A program made the translations under genes and the position numbers. 64,000 nt of DNA, from contig OX387186.1 of the NCBI GenBank assembly GCA_947561395.2, positions 2,572,835-2,636,834 on the forward strand. Reading direction: 5' to 3'. This DNA comes from Buxus sempervirens. Its lineage: Eukaryota > Streptophyta > Magnoliopsida > Buxales > Buxaceae. This document shows, piece by piece, positions 11,500 through 23,822 of this stretch. Numbering within the stretch: the first letter of the stretch is position 1; every line of letters begins with the position of its first letter. Under the pieces are notes generated by a model. That model did not search any database and was not told the origin of the DNA. It was given only the letters and a program-made list of their open reading frames with translations.

Positions 11500-11705
11500 T
11501 GTATTTTTTACATTCACGGACTTTTTCCAAGAATGCCCTCAGCATACTTGTAGAAAAATGTTTGTTATCATTTTTAATGGGGTTAAGAAATGTTTTGAGG
11601 GCATTTTTGGAAGAAGTCCTACGCGACAGTAAAATTACATTCATTCTCAATTATTTTTTAAAAATATCATTAATTCCCAAGAATTTGGTCTCTGAATTTA
11701 GGGTT
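11500..11705. mobile_element. Fragment of a foldback MITE family
   Basis: The run tttttccaagaatgccctcagcatacttgtag ... ggttaagaaatgttttgagggcatttttggaagaa ... cattcattctcaattattttt matches the interior of the elements at 27620-27896 and 29864-30204. The usual gggaaaa...ttttagtgat ends are not clear here, so I call it a partial or diverged copy. Confidence 0.65.
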
Positions 11706-12060
11706 GAGCGGCGGGCCAGGGGTATTAAACCCCCTTTTTTTTTGAAAAAAACCAAAAAATCCCAAAAAATTTTAAAAAATATTTTTATTATTCACAAAAT
11801 TGTTTTACACTTATTGGGATAGATTTTGCTCAAAAAAAATAAATAAATTACACCCATTAGAGACTTAAAGTAGTCTAATTAAAAACCATAGACTTAACAA
11901 ATATATTTAATTGGAGATTTTATAACAGCTTTTTGGGCTTATTTATACCTAATTATTTTCTTAGTTTTGATTGATTATATAAGAGCTTTTATAATTATAT
12001 TTTTCAAATCCTTAATTTTTAGTTAAAATAATTTAATTATGATATTATTGATGTAAAAAG

Positions 12061-12178
12061 GTGCTATGTTCTAGTAGTTAAAGAGACAGGTTTTAAGTCT
12101 GTTGGGCAAGGTTCGAACCTTGCTATCAACAATTTTTGGAAATTTGGGTTTTTTAAGCTAGTTGGGTCAACTAGCTTA
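12061..12178 (+). mobile_element. tRNA-like (SINE-type) sequence with hairpin downstream
   Basis: From 12061 a tRNA-like module is visible: a 5-bp T-arm GCAAG/CTTGC around GTTCGAAC (perfect pol III B-box form) and an imperfect anticodon-like arm. The D-arm and acceptor stem are poor, so it is not a working tRNA. A perfect 11-bp inverted repeat (taagctagttg ggt caactagctta) follows at 12154-12178. A tRNA-derived SINE head is the simplest reading. The 3' end and target duplication were not resolved. Confidence 0.45.
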
Positions 12179-12179
12179 A

Positions 12180-12424
12180 GTTGGGCTTGCTCCATAGCGC
12201 GGGCTGGCATGCGGGCCTGCCGTTGGGGCGTGCCCAGCGGGCTGACACGCGGGCCAGCCCGCCTGGGCTCGCACGGCCCGCGCCGCAAGCGGGCCCGGGC
12301 CGGCATGCGAGCCCGCATGCCCTGGCGGGCCGTGCCCCCAGGGCCCTAGGCCCGGCACGGCACGCCCCAGTGGGCGTGCCGGGCGGCAGGCGTGCTGGCC
12401 GTGCCGTGCATGGCCTCGTACTCA
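12180..12424. repeat. GC-rich island of GGGC/GCCC words
   Basis: About 240 bases are strongly GC-rich within AT-rich surroundings, built from variants of gcgggcc, ggcatgcgggcc and cgtgccgggc. All frames stay open by composition only. A similar word set fills the inserted element at 39154-39476, so this is probably transposon interior rather than a gene or CpG-island promoter. Confidence 0.6.
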
Positions 12425-12605
12425 ACCCTATCTGAATTGGGTTAATTTTATCAATTACTTCAATGCATGTCTCCTTGATTCCGTATCATTGGTGCCAATG
12501 TTGTATATTGGGTAATCATAGGAACAGCAGTTATGATCGATCGTTGAAAGCATCCATGCGAGTATAAATAAGATTGATCTTTGTGTGGGAATGTGCAGTT
12601 TGTAT

Positions 12606-12641
12606 GCGCGCGCGCGCGCACACACACACTATATATATACA
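12606..12641. repeat. (GC)n(AC)n(TA)n compound microsatellite
   Basis: The run gcgcgcgcgcgcacacacacac followed by tatatatac is a compound dinucleotide repeat. Confidence 0.9.
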
Positions 12642-13175
12642 TACTTTGGCAAGCGCCCACAGCGCGAAGGCAATAGGGGATTTGGACTCATCTATGGATG
12701 AATGAAACAAGCTCAAAATCTAGATTGATGCTCCTCATAGGTGAATAAAACAAGCTCAAAATATAAAATCGTCTCTACACATGGTCACTGACCACCTCCG
12801 GCCATAAGCCCTCGAATATCATGGGATCAGCTTTGATAATGGCGGTAGAGTGATCCCAGATCTTGGGACTGGCTGCCCTGAATCTTTAACTCGGACAAGT
12901 CCAGGCCTTGTGAAGGAAAAAGGCTACCCACTTGAGAAATGTTTTACACGTACAGCATATCCTTAATGTATATTACAACAAAGCCAATCTCAAACATGAA
13001 GAAGGAGCTTCATTCTCGGATGGATTATGACAAGGACATTTACTCAACACCTTTGTAATTCTTTCCTCATCTGTTCTGTGGAGTGAACATCTCAAAAACA
13101 CCTTTTCATCTGCACATTGTTTTATCATGTTCTTGCACAAACCAGATTCTACAGTAGACCAGTTCTAAGGTATTA

Positions 13176-14585
13176 TTATTGGTGTTTCTCCACTTCAGCT
13201 ACCATTCCTGTGTAAGTAGTAGCTTTTGATTTCAATGCTCTTGAAGATTTAGATGACGTAGATGACGACTTGGGGGACGAAGTCGTCGACTTGATCTTTT
13301 TCCGTTTGTGTTTCTTGGGAACCTTTGGATGGTCTGAAGCTGAACAGTTCCTGAACAAGGCAGAAGCTGGTAGGCATCCTCCCACGGATTGTTCGAAATC
13401 TGTTCAGATTCAAACAAGCACTTGTAGAAGTCATGGCATGCACACATAATTCTAATTATCTATCATATAAACAGACGCTAAAAATGGTGAAAACAATGGA
13501 GTATTCAGAATGATTGTAGGAGCATATATTGTCAACCTACTTTCTCTCTGTATATCCTTTTGTTTTTTTAAGTTTTCTAAACAATGCCTTCTCTCTCTTT
13601 CAACTTAAACTTTAGATAAAGGAAAAGTTTTCTCTGCTAATCATATGCAGCAACCTTGTATTCAGATCCTTCATTTTTTCTTCTTTAATTTGTCAGTGTT
13701 GTGAGTTGGTATTCGCCAATGGATACTGGGTATATGCTTAAAAACAATGAAGAGGGTGAATTTGAAAATATGGGTGTTTTTGTATTAATTGTAGGCTTCC
13801 TTTCTGAAATTACTGGCTGTAAAGGTACCAAATGATGATCACCAAATCATATCATCATCTCCCCTTGTCTTTATAAGATTCCCCATGTTATATGTACATT
13901 ACAGACAAATCTTTCAGTTGGGGAAAGGCATCTTAACACCTTTTCAGTTGGCAAAAATAACCCTAAATGTGTGCAAAATGCCAGAGTTGCAATTTTTTAT
14001 TCGGTGGATACAGACGTGCAATCAGGCCTCCAAATGAAGTACAGGGTCTCAAAATGACCACTTTGATCAATCCGTGAATATTTTTGTAGGGGAAGAGAAA
14101 AATCAGGAACATACCTTGAGAGGACCATGTTGAGTGGTTGCTTGTTTCGCATAAATTACTTAAGGAGGTTGTTGAGAAATCAGAACCATTCTTGAATTCA
14201 TTCATCTACATTAATGGCAGAAAAGGGAAAGAAGACTCTTAAGGCACTGAATCAAAAACATCTTCAAATTAAGCTCAAGGAGAAGTATACAGGAGAATCA
14301 AATTTATGTTAGAAACAAAAATGGCATAGAGAGGGGATACGTACCCAACTGGGTGCATTTGCAGAATGGCTATCCCATCCGATATGTGCTACATGTTTAA
14401 CATCTGTTGGATACCCAATCTCCATGTCTCGCTCCTTTACGACTACAATATACAGTCTCAGAGATCATTAACAAAACAGTTGGAGAGAGAGAGAGAGAAC
14501 AAGAGAGAGAGAGAGATGCATTGTTACCAAAGATCCGAGTGATGAACTTGAATCCCTTATAGATCCCTTTCATTTTGGTCTCCAT
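13176..14585 (-). CDS. ROP-interactive CRIB motif protein (RIC10/RIC11-like)
   Basis: Four exons, 14585-14528, 14442-14345, 14205-14115 and 13399-13176, join in frame to 156 residues. The start [19 protein letters not shown] matches the basic, lipid-binding-like N-terminus of RIC proteins. The CRIB motif follows at residues 28-43 ([16 protein letters not shown]) and is intact, including the HVAHIGW core that grips active ROP/RAC GTPases. SWMNEFK and a Lys/Ser-rich tail come next. RICs are ROP effectors at the plasma membrane that pattern actin, microtubules and polar growth. Intron 1 contains a GA microsatellite (about 14481-14516). The tail after residue 80 is poorly conserved in the family, so the last exon is less certain than the first three. 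Confidence 0.88.
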
Positions 14586-15350
14586 TGTAGATGACAGAGC
14601 TACAAAACCAATAGAAAAAGTTTTCCCTGGGATCAGAAACAAAGCAGAAAGACACCAATTAATTCACGGGAAGAAGGTTTTGTTATTCAACTTTTTAAAT
14701 AAAAAAGGTGGTGACTGTACTATTAAAGATCAAAGATGATGGAAAGAAGAGATAGCATGAAAATTATTGAATTGGGGATCTCAGCTCCATTACAAAAAGA
14801 AAGGAGAACAATGATACCTTCAATGAGACGTTATCTTTAATGGTTTTGAGCTTTATAATTGAAGTGACATCTTCTTCCTCTTCTCACCAGAACCCATCTT
14901 CCTCCATCTTTCCTGGGTTGTTTTTGATGGAGAAGATAATATACAAAACCTTTATGAGATTAGGAGCGCGCTTGGATTATATTAAAAGCATAAGAATATC
15001 TATCAAAGGGAAACCCAGAAGAAAAGAGAGAATCACGAAAAGAAAAAAGGGTGATTAGAAGGATGAGCCCAGAAAGTGAATTATAATAAAAAGGGGTGAT
15101 TGGGGTGTTTTGAGGAAGGCTAGAGAAAAGGATATTATACCTACAGCCCTGCAGCTGCGGAAGAGGTAAAGAGACACAACAGAGGTAGGCAACCATGAAA
15201 GGTCCAAGACAGAGGGGGTGGCAAGGATTTCTAAGGAAAAGGACGAGGACAGGACAGCAATACAGACACAATTAAGCTGTCCTCATTTTGGTTAGAGACA
15301 TATGTGGTGTGTGGGTAATCTGCGAGCATTTCGCGGTGTCATCTCTTGAT

Positions 15351-15382
<32 letters not shown>

Positions 15383-17695
15383 AATTTATTATTCAAAAAA
15401 AATTTTTGAAAAAAAGGGAAGAATTAATAAAAAAATTAGATCAAGTGTCGGAGAGAAATTATCAACGGCCAAATTTTTTTTTTTTTTGGTGGAGTACCAA
15501 CGGCCAATTTAACAGGGAAGGTGTGATCACTGTAAAGTAACTTACAAGACGAAAAGTCCCACATGAGTCAAAGTTATGCAGATGCACAGACGGAGTATCT
15601 TTTTCTCTGGTCAAAAGATCAGAATTATTGGGTTATCTAGACCGCTGGATTAAGGTTTTTTGCCCAAACTCCTCATGGTTATTAATGCTTCTCTTGATGT
15701 AATTGACGATACCACTCTGCTTTCAATCTGATGGGGACTGATTTTAACCGTTGATTTGATGACCATTTCCTCTGAATACATCACTGTCCATAGCTGGTCC
15801 AGGATCGATCCCAATGATTTTGACCATCAATTAATTGACATAAATAAAGCTCGTTCCAGTGTGACTGACAGACTGTCAGAGAAATATAGATTTGTCGTTA
15901 AGCCTTTGGAGTTTCGAGAAGTATGAAATCTTCCGCTGTTTTCATTTGAATTGTCCATGTATTGGCTGCGAGATCGACGTTATCATGTGGAGTATTTTAT
16001 AGTCAGTGTTTTTGCATATAAGTCCCATATTGGTATAGCTGATTACCTAAAAAAAAAAAGTGCTTTATAAAAATTGATTTATATCTAATTAACATTAGAT
16101 AAATTCCTATTTATATAGTTCTTTCAATTCAGCTCTTAAAATTTAAAAAGACAATATGGGCATTATATAATAATATGATGATAAAATTGCCTTAATAAAA
16201 ATCACCGAAGTTACTTAATATATGGGTTCCCAAAAAAGAAATTTAGAGAAGCAAAATGATAATTACTTTAATACATTGAGGTTTTTAGTAAAATGCTATA
16301 TATTTTAGGAATCGCTTTTCAAAAATATTTACTAATGAATTTGTTTCTAAACTCTCTCTCTCTCCCCCTCCCCCACGAGGCCATATCAGCTGGTCCCTCA
16401 CGTTAGAAGATCTGCTGGTCCAACGGTGGAAGGTGTGTACACATAGGCTTCATGCACCTATATGGACACAGACATCACCATTGGACCAACAGATCTTTCA
16501 GCAAAGGGCTCCAACAGATTTGAAGTCTTCCCCACCCCCACCCCCCCTTCTTGGTAACTCAGTTCATTGGGTTCCCTTAATTAGATTTTTTTTTTTTTTT
16601 TTCAAAGTTAATTAAGCACCCAGTAACTGAAACGAATGTGTCACAAGGTGTGATACGCTATCTTTGTAATTAACGTTCGTGCTAGCCACATGGGACTATA
16701 TCAGATTTAATTCTCTGGTAGGTTCTCATTTTGATTTGAAGAATCCTCAAATTTTGGTTTGTTTATTGGGGCAGTAAGCAGAGGTGTCCCGCCAAGATCC
16801 TGCACTATAATTTGCTTGTATTAATTGCATGCAAATTGCTGTTTTAAAGCCCAAAGATTATGTGGAGCCCTTACGGATAGTTGGACTCACGTTATCATGT
16901 AGTTGTTGTTGCTTCCCTTATTGAACACAACTGTATCCTCACCATTACATTTATAAGGAAATATGTCACCTTCATTCCAGACACATCTGTTTTTTATTTT
17001 TATTTTTGGTGAAGACCCTGATCAGATCTCTTTTGATTACTGCTTACTATCTAATCCTTCTAATTAATTATCAAATAACTAATTTTGTTGTTAAGGTTAG
17101 TACGGTATCCGCACAATTGACATGCTTGACGTGATGGTTGAAACCCCCAGAATGACGTTTGATTTGGTTAGGCTCTCATAAATTCAACACCAGATAGGTT
17201 GACATTCTTCTTACTTTGATTAATTAAAATCTAATTAGATAGGGAACAACTGATCATAACTAATGCAAAGGAAGTCCAACCTTGTGTTTGTGTGATTTGT
17301 GCTAATCAGATTTTAATTCGGATCATCGATCATCATAGATCTAGTCTGAATCGAACCTCTTCACGGGCCTAATTGGAGCCCCATGAGAGTAGTAATGTAT
17401 GTGGGTTATGGATTCGGGTCCTAAAAGTATGGTGTCAGGTTCACACAATATGACATTTTAATCCCACATCGAAAACAGATGAAAGCCCAATAAGGTATAC
17501 GAGCTAGGAAGAATACTTAATCCAACGAAATGCCTTTTGGGAATAAAACCATGCAAACTTAGGTCCAACACCGACAATACCTCATTGGGTTGGGTTGTTA
17601 CACACAAACAGAGAGGCCCTTTCAAACTCCAAAACACAAGTAAGAAGAATAGCTTGGAAGCCTACAACAACATTTGGATGGATTGGGACAAGGAG
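14586..17695. other. Intergenic region
   Basis: No gene recognised. It contains the RIC upstream region, CT microsatellites (15351-15381 and about 16355-16375) and AT-rich sequence. A stretch near 17450-17580 has atcccacatcg and ccaacaccgacaatacctcattggg, words common in plant LTR/TRIM elements, but no second LTR was found. The right end holds the NTF2 3' UTR. Confidence 0.4.
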
Positions 17696-18185
17696 TCAAC
17701 CATAGTTGAGGCGAAATATGTCATTTTGCACGAAGAAGCTCCCTTGTGGCGTCGGAATCAAATGAAACATCTGCAACACAAAATTCAAGGATAGAGTGAG
17801 TACTTGGTTCATTCAGAAATTAATATACAGTTTAACAGCTAGATTTTTTTATGAGGGAAATGAAGGAGATCGAGGGCACCTGGCTAAAGCTTAAATGGTG
17901 ATCTTCTCCGGGTAACCGGAGATTGCCGCTGACAAAGACGAGGATGCCGCCGGTGAAGGAGGGCTGAGAGTCGATGGTAGTGACGACATGCTGACATTGC
18001 TGGAAGGGCAAGTCCAAGAGCTTCCGAGCAATACTGTCCCCACCTTGTGTCTTCTGGCCTTCGAAACTGAGCATGGAAGTTGGCTGGTAGAGAGTGGAGA
18101 GCGAGGAGCGACTGGTGTCGAAGAGATTATAGTAATGATCCACGAAAGCCTTCCCAATCAGCTCTACTTGTTGTTCTTCCTCCAT
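17696..18185 (-). CDS. NTF2: Nuclear transport factor 2
   Basis: Two exons, 18185-17880 and 17770-17696, give 126 residues, matching plant NTF2A/B (about 122-126). A single NTF2-fold domain fills the protein: FVDHYYNLFDTSRSSLSTLY at the start, LSFEGQKTQGGDSIARKLL, the CQHVVTTIDSQPS strand, GGILVFVSGNL and the C-terminal MFHLIPTPQGSFFVQNDIF ending RLNYG. NTF2 carries RanGDP from the cytosol back into the nucleus through FG-nucleoporins and so powers nuclear import. Conserved aromatic/acidic patches are in place. The second exon is only 25 codons and sits 109 bases downstream. Confidence 0.93.
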
Positions 18186-18744
18186 TAATGATCTCTGCTA
18201 GCTGTGCCACTGCCAACATTCGTAACTTTCCACGACACTCACATGGACGGTGATATATAGTGTAGCGAAGAAGAGAAAGGAAAGTAAAATCAGAATGTGG
18301 CGTGATGAAGACGCGGAGAAGGGATTGAATTTGAAGATAGTGGGTATCGCCGAAAGCAAAAGGAATCTTTCCTTTTCTTTCCATTTCAGTTAAGTTCTGA
18401 TACCAGGGAAAGGTGCCAATTATTGATACATTTAGACTATTGATTTTGGTCGTTTGGGCCGAGTGAACTTGGGCTTACACAATGACGATTGGAGAGAATT
18501 GGGCCTCTACAAATGCCTCTGTACAACCGTCGGCCTCATTCCCGCATCACAGAGTCTTGAGGAAAGCGGCAAACAATGTCTGTCAGTTGTAACGCCCACT
18601 TTTCTGTCGTTTTTCTTATCTTTCTCGCCGGCCAAAGCCTATATTTAATCTCCTCATTGAAACCGATTCCGAACTCTCTTTTAGCTCTTTTTCTCTCTGT
18701 CGTTCTTTCAGAAACATCTTTCGTGCATTCAGCGTTGGATCAAG
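18186..18744. promoter_or_regulatory. Divergent NTF2 / syntaxin intergenic region
   Basis: These 559 bases separate the start codons of NTF2 (-) and the syntaxin (+), so both promoters must lie here or in unseen upstream leader introns. Pyrimidine-rich sequence (tttagctctttttctctctgtcgttctttc) at about 18680-18710 looks like a syntaxin 5' leader. I see no unambiguous TATA box. Confidence 0.45.
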
Positions 18745-21700
18745 ATGAACGACCTTCTCACGGTGAGTTCCGTTCAACTTTTCTTGTTTCCTGTTGATGT
18801 TTGATCAGTTGCTTTTGATACTCACGTGGACTCGGACTTCTTAGAGCTGACTCAATTTTAATTTCACATACCCGTTTAATCCTACAAATCGTAAAATAAA
18901 TGATGTTGAGTAATTTCATTTTATGGGATTAGAGTTGTGTAGCCTGAAATCGTTGGTCTTTTGGTTTGAAACCCGATTGATTGTTCATCTCCAGTTAATT
19001 CCATTTCATGGTTTAGAACACTTGTGGGACTGCTTCATTAATCCCTAAGATGCTTTACTTCTGTTGAATCTTTTGTATTTCAGGATTCATTTGTAGGTGG
19101 AAGCAGAGATCAAACCAGAAAAGAAAAGGATGTTGAGATGGGAAACCCCAACTTGGGAATGGAAGCTTTCCATAAGCAGGTATTAAAGAAAGAAGAAATG
19201 TGGTTTCCGCTGGAACATGTGATGTGAATTTGCTAGTGTAATACACTGCAGCAAAGAAGATTAATTTACATGTGTCTCCTGTTTATTTTTAAAAAAAAAA
19301 ACCTGTTTTTCATTTCAGATTCAAGGGGTTGAGAAACAGATGGAAAGGCTCTCTGATCTACTTCAGAAACTCAAGGTATGAATTATTTTTATCTCATAAA
19401 ATAGGTGCTACTTTGTATCCATGGAGGCAGTTAGAAATGTGATTTTATGTTGAAAAGCATGTCTTCCTGGTCCTACACCAGGGTTTAAAGCACTTATATC
19501 ACAGCCAGGCTTTCTATCTTCTCTTTATATTTAAGTTTAATATCATTCCATCTGATCAAGGGGTGTAAAGCTCACATCTTTGTGCAAATCATTTCACCTT
19601 GTTTGGTCCATATTTACATAATTTCACAAATTCAGCTCCATATATGTCATGAAGATCAACAGGCTAAAAGTACTTCAAGACCATTATACACTATAATGTC
19701 AATTGGGTTTTACAATGATACCTGAGAGAAGAAAACAAACCCACCCCACACCATTCCCCCCCACCCCCACAAAAAAAAAAAAAAAAGCCATTGAACAAAT
19801 CACTGTTACTCTGGTGATTTACGTCTACAAATCAGCATTGCAATTCTCAGCAAAGACGATTTACACAAAAATGGTACACACCCACACAATACTTTGAAGC
19901 ACTCACCACTATAAAAAAGATGCAGATTTTACACTGATTATTCAGGTACAGTACTTTTGCAACATTATGGTTTTAACCAGGTCAATTAACTAATTTTAAC
20001 TTACAACAGATTTCTAATATATATGCATATTTTTTTCCTGTCCTTTTCATTTACAGGATGCTAATGAGGAGTCAAAAGCTGCTACAAAAGCCTCAACAAT
20101 GAAAGGCAAGACTCTTTTCCCTCATCTTAGTTTAACATGTACAAAGTCCCTGGAATTTATCAGATCAAGAGTTAATTTCATGAGGCAGAATTGCCCGGGT
20201 AAATCTGAAAACGAGATTTAATTCCCTGACAAAGACCCTAGAGAGGATTTTCTGTTTAAAAGAGAGCGAAAAAATTTCTGTTTAATCAGCTTGGAAAGAT
20301 ACCTGAAACTCTGATAAATTCTTGAAAAACAGTTTCCATTGGAAACAACTTACTGTGCTTTTAGTGTTTCACATTTATCGTAGTTTCTTGTTTGCCATAA
20401 CAGCTCTAAAATATTTTTAAAGCCTTTCAGCAATCAAGCAGCGGATGGAGAAAGATATTAATGAAGTCGGAAAGATAGCACCTAGCATCAAAACAAAACT
20501 AGAAGCAATCAGCAAAGACGTACTACTCTATTCATTTTTTTCTGAAAACAAAAGCCTATTTTGCAAAAAAATTGGTGTAACTGGTATATTAAGACTGTAC
20601 TGACTCCCCCTTATCCTTCTCAAGAACATGGCCAACAGACAGAAGCCTGGTTGTGAAAAAGGAACTGCCATAGACAGGTCAAGGACAATTTTGACCAAGT
20701 GAGTTATGAATGCTGTTTTTAACTTCGGGTAGTTTCTACAAGCCCTCTTTTAAACATGAATCCAAAAAGACAATGTACCAATTCTTTTCCTGAATTCCAG
20801 TGCATCTATGAAAAAGTTCAAGGATCTGATGACCGATTTTCAGGTATCATATCAATCATTTTTCAATTTTGGTCTCTTTTTATTTTTTGGTTAAACTTTC
20901 CTGTTTGTCATTTCATGTGTGAAACTCTGTTCTCAGAATCTCAGGCAGAAGATCCAAAATGAATACCGTGAGGTTGTGGAAAGAAGGGTCATTACAGGTT
21001 TTAGTATTTGAACAATGAAACATAATAGAATTGCTTCTTGCTACTTTGCTTTTCCTCCTATTGGTGTCCTGGGTTTACTGATCATGTTACAACCATTTTT
21101 TTGATGGAGAAGTTACTGGGACCAGACCAGATGAGAAGGTAAGCTTGACTCCTGAAGGTGGAAGACTGTTAAAGCCATTAATGACATGTCTAATCGTAGT
21201 TATTAAAATCATATCAGACAATTGACCACCTGATTGAAACTGGAAGTAGTGAGCAAATCTTCAGCAAAGCAATCATGGAAAGTGGTCGAGGACAGGTAAT
21301 CCTCCTTTGGTTGCTCAAATAATTGCTTGACTTATCATTGCCTCACTTGCAACATCCAACATCTCAATTTGGTATGTATGTCTGTACGTATAATTTATTG
21401 ATTTATTTATATGGTAATATGAAGGCCATGATATTGAAGGTACATAACATAAAATTATTGGCAGCTTAGAGCACCATGACTGTAAAAATTCAAATCATTT
21501 TGGTAGGCCTTTCACCTATCAGACTCAGGTAGTTATTACAATGGTTGTAGGTGCTGGATACTGTGGAAGAAATTCAAGAGAGACATGATGCTGTGATGGA
21601 AATTGAGAAAAAGCTTGTTGCCTTGCATCAGGTATAACCATCGCCAGACTAAGATTTCACTACATTTAGCTATTCTTGTTAGCTAATCTTATATATAAAC

Positions 21701-22492
21701 TTCTCAGATTTACCTTGACATGGCAGTTCTAGTGGAGGCACAGGGAGAGTATTTGGATAATATTGAAAATCAGGTTTGTTTCTGTCCATTATACTTCCAT
21801 ACAGACTAGATGTAACTTACCTATAACATACAATTTATTTTTGTTGTATACGTATATGCATGTATAATTATGTCTTTTGCTTTTCTTTAGTGAAAAGTGT
21901 TGCTTTTTCTTTGTTGTGTGGATATTCTTCAGGTTTCAAATTCAGTAGATCATGCCCAATCTAGGGCAACTTCACTTCAGAATGCAAAAAAAAAAAAAAA
22001 CTATTAAAAAAGCAATAAAAAATGGTTGTGCATTGCTATATTCATTGCTAATAGTAGAAATTATAATGTTTACATAGTCAACTGTAATGCTTGCACACTA
22101 TTGGTGCTTATATAGGAAAAGGTAATCTTTGCAAAGAAGACATAAGTTAATATTCGCTTTTGAGTTCATAAAACCATTTGTTAGAATGACAGAAAACAGC
22201 AGCAATGTTATGTACCTTCATTGACATGTTCTGCTAGCTTTCTTTAAGCAAAATAAGCTTTACAAGATATCAATATAATTAAAATGAATGGTTGTTCTCA
22301 CCGTAGGTGACAACTGCAGTGGATCACATTCAATCTGGAGCAGACGCCCTCCAGACAGCAAAGAGCTTGCAGAGGAAGTCAAGGAAATGCATGATAATAG
22401 CCATCAGCATCCTCCTCATAATTGCAATAATCATCGTACTCTCTGTTTGGAAACCATGGGAAAAAATAAGGAAAAGCAGTTATATGCATTAA
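18745..22492 (+). CDS. SYP132: Syntaxin of plants, SYP13 clade (Qa-SNARE)
   Basis: Thirteen exons (18745-18762, 19084-19179, 19319-19375, 20057-20105, 20431-20519, 20625-20698, 20801-20843, 20937-20997, 21113-21138, 21218-21295, 21551-21631, 21708-21773, 22307-22492) close in frame to 307 residues; SYP132 is about 304. It starts MNDLLTDSF, followed by an Habc bundle with ANRQKPGC and the QEYREVV-type helix (NEYREVVERR). The SNARE motif (about 205-265) has zero-layer glutamine Q236 in LVEAQGE. A C-terminal membrane anchor occupies about 274-295. SYP132 is a plasma-membrane Qa-SNARE in secretion, cytokinesis and defence. The many-exon structure also fits the SYP13 rather than the few-exon SYP12 clade. 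Intron 4 (20106-20430) uses a GC donor. SYP131 cannot be excluded. Confidence 0.92.
21933..22007 (+). pseudogene. Decayed duplicate of the syntaxin's last exon (possible alternative terminal exon)
   Basis: Inside syntaxin intron 12, after a pyrimidine-rich tract ending ttcttcag (21932), an open stretch reads VSNSVDHAQSRATSLQNAK. It is clearly related to VTTAVDHIQSGADALQTAK at the start of the true last exon (22307). It is in the right phase for exon 12. It then runs into poly(A) and reaches a stop at 22005-22007. If spliced, it would give a syntaxin lacking the membrane anchor. It may equally be a dead exon copy. Confidence 0.65.
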
Positions 22493-23822
22493 CTGCCATC
22501 ATGACTTTCAATAAGACCAGTCAATGCTTGGTAAATTTAATTCTTTTTTGTCATTGTTTATGACTTCCACATGTTGTGCTATCTCCTACACAATGAATGA
22601 AATCACACACAGTTTCTTCTTCATAATCCAAAGGAAAACAGGTCTTATCAATTCATTATATGCATAGAAGAGGTTAATTTCCTTGTTGCTCATTCCATGA
22701 TGCGACCCTATAACAGGTCAATCTTGAATCATCACAAAGAAATAAAAAGAGATGAGAGGGTAGGGAGATCCAATAAAATAGCACCTTCAAAACTATATCC
22801 ATCCATGATAACCTTATCCATCCCTTTTTACATAGTTCTCATTCCCGCTACAAATCTTCCAACGGAAATATTGAACAGAGATGTATTTAGCATGCCCACC
22901 GCTAATAGCTTAGTAACAGACAATTCTTGTTTTGGCTTTGAAAATGCAGCATCAAGATGAAGTTAAAGAACGGAAATAATGGAGGGTGAAATGCACTAGA
23001 TCAAATAAGGCAACTGAAAGCAAAATTGCAAGAAAAATTCTCCAACAAACCCAAGTTGATTTACTGTCCTAAGAAATCTGAAGATGTGACGCATAACGCC
23101 AAACACCTTAGAGAGGCTACCAACAAGTTTATGAAACCATCCAAGTGAGGACCTTAAGACAAACAAAATGACTATAATCCAGCAATAAAAACTCAGGAGC
23201 AGGCCAATGTTATGTAAGCATAACTCCTTGCCTCCATCTTTTACCGTAATTTTTTCCCAATTGCTGTAACCATTGATGATAATCAAAATCAGTTTTTCCA
23301 TGTTGGTGCAAATTCTGTCCAATATTTGTTATAGAAAACCAAATAGTTCAATGCATCTTTGGCCTTGGGGGATTTTGGATGCCTATTCAATAAAATATTC
23401 AGATAAGGCAGGTAGGCTCGAAATAAGACTATAAAATAATAAAGATTCCTTGGAATTAAGAACTGGAGATCCTAGCTTATATTCCAGAGGTACATTAATA
23501 TCCAAGATCACCAATGTCGAAAAGCATGTATTCACGCATGAAAAAAATTCATATTCAAGATTTCATTCAAGAATGCCAAAGTCACTTCAATGTATATGAA
23601 CCAATGATATAACTCTTTCGAGCACTTGATGCTATAATTTCAAGCAGCTATAAATGTCTTAATTGAACACAGGACTGAATTGAGCACACAGATAAATTGT
23701 GCATACATATTTAGATCCATCAAAACCACAACAACAACAAAAACCTCCAAACATTTATTAGAAGTAAAAAAAGAAAAAGAAAAAGATTTCCTAGATAAAC
23801 ACAGACACATTCACATATTTTT

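Larger units (their letters stand above)
9232..13175. other. Transposon-rich intergenic region
   Basis: It holds the COBRA-like promoter side (9232-9720), then a TIR element with a tandem array (10123-11148), a fragment of a foldback MITE family (about 11500-11705), a tRNA-like element (12061-12131), a GC-rich island (12180-12420), a GC/AC microsatellite (12606-12630) and the 3' UTR side of the RIC gene. The open frames here are short or are low-complexity shadows. Confidence 0.5.

Noticed and set aside
12061-12131. A functional tRNA gene
   Set aside because: Only the T-arm is good; the acceptor stem and D-arm do not pair and the anticodon loop is irregular.
12064-12435. Overlapping Arg/Ala/Pro-rich frames on both strands
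   Set aside because: They arise from the GC-rich repeat island, where stops are rare by composition; no frame looks like a protein.
17450-17580. LTR/TRIM retrotransposon fragment
   Set aside because: Typical words are present, but no paired LTR, primer-binding site or target duplication could be found.
22996-23322. 108-codon minus-strand frame with hydrophobic stretch
   Set aside because: Hydrophobicity reflects T-rich composition; no conserved motif recognised, though it is long enough to deserve a search.
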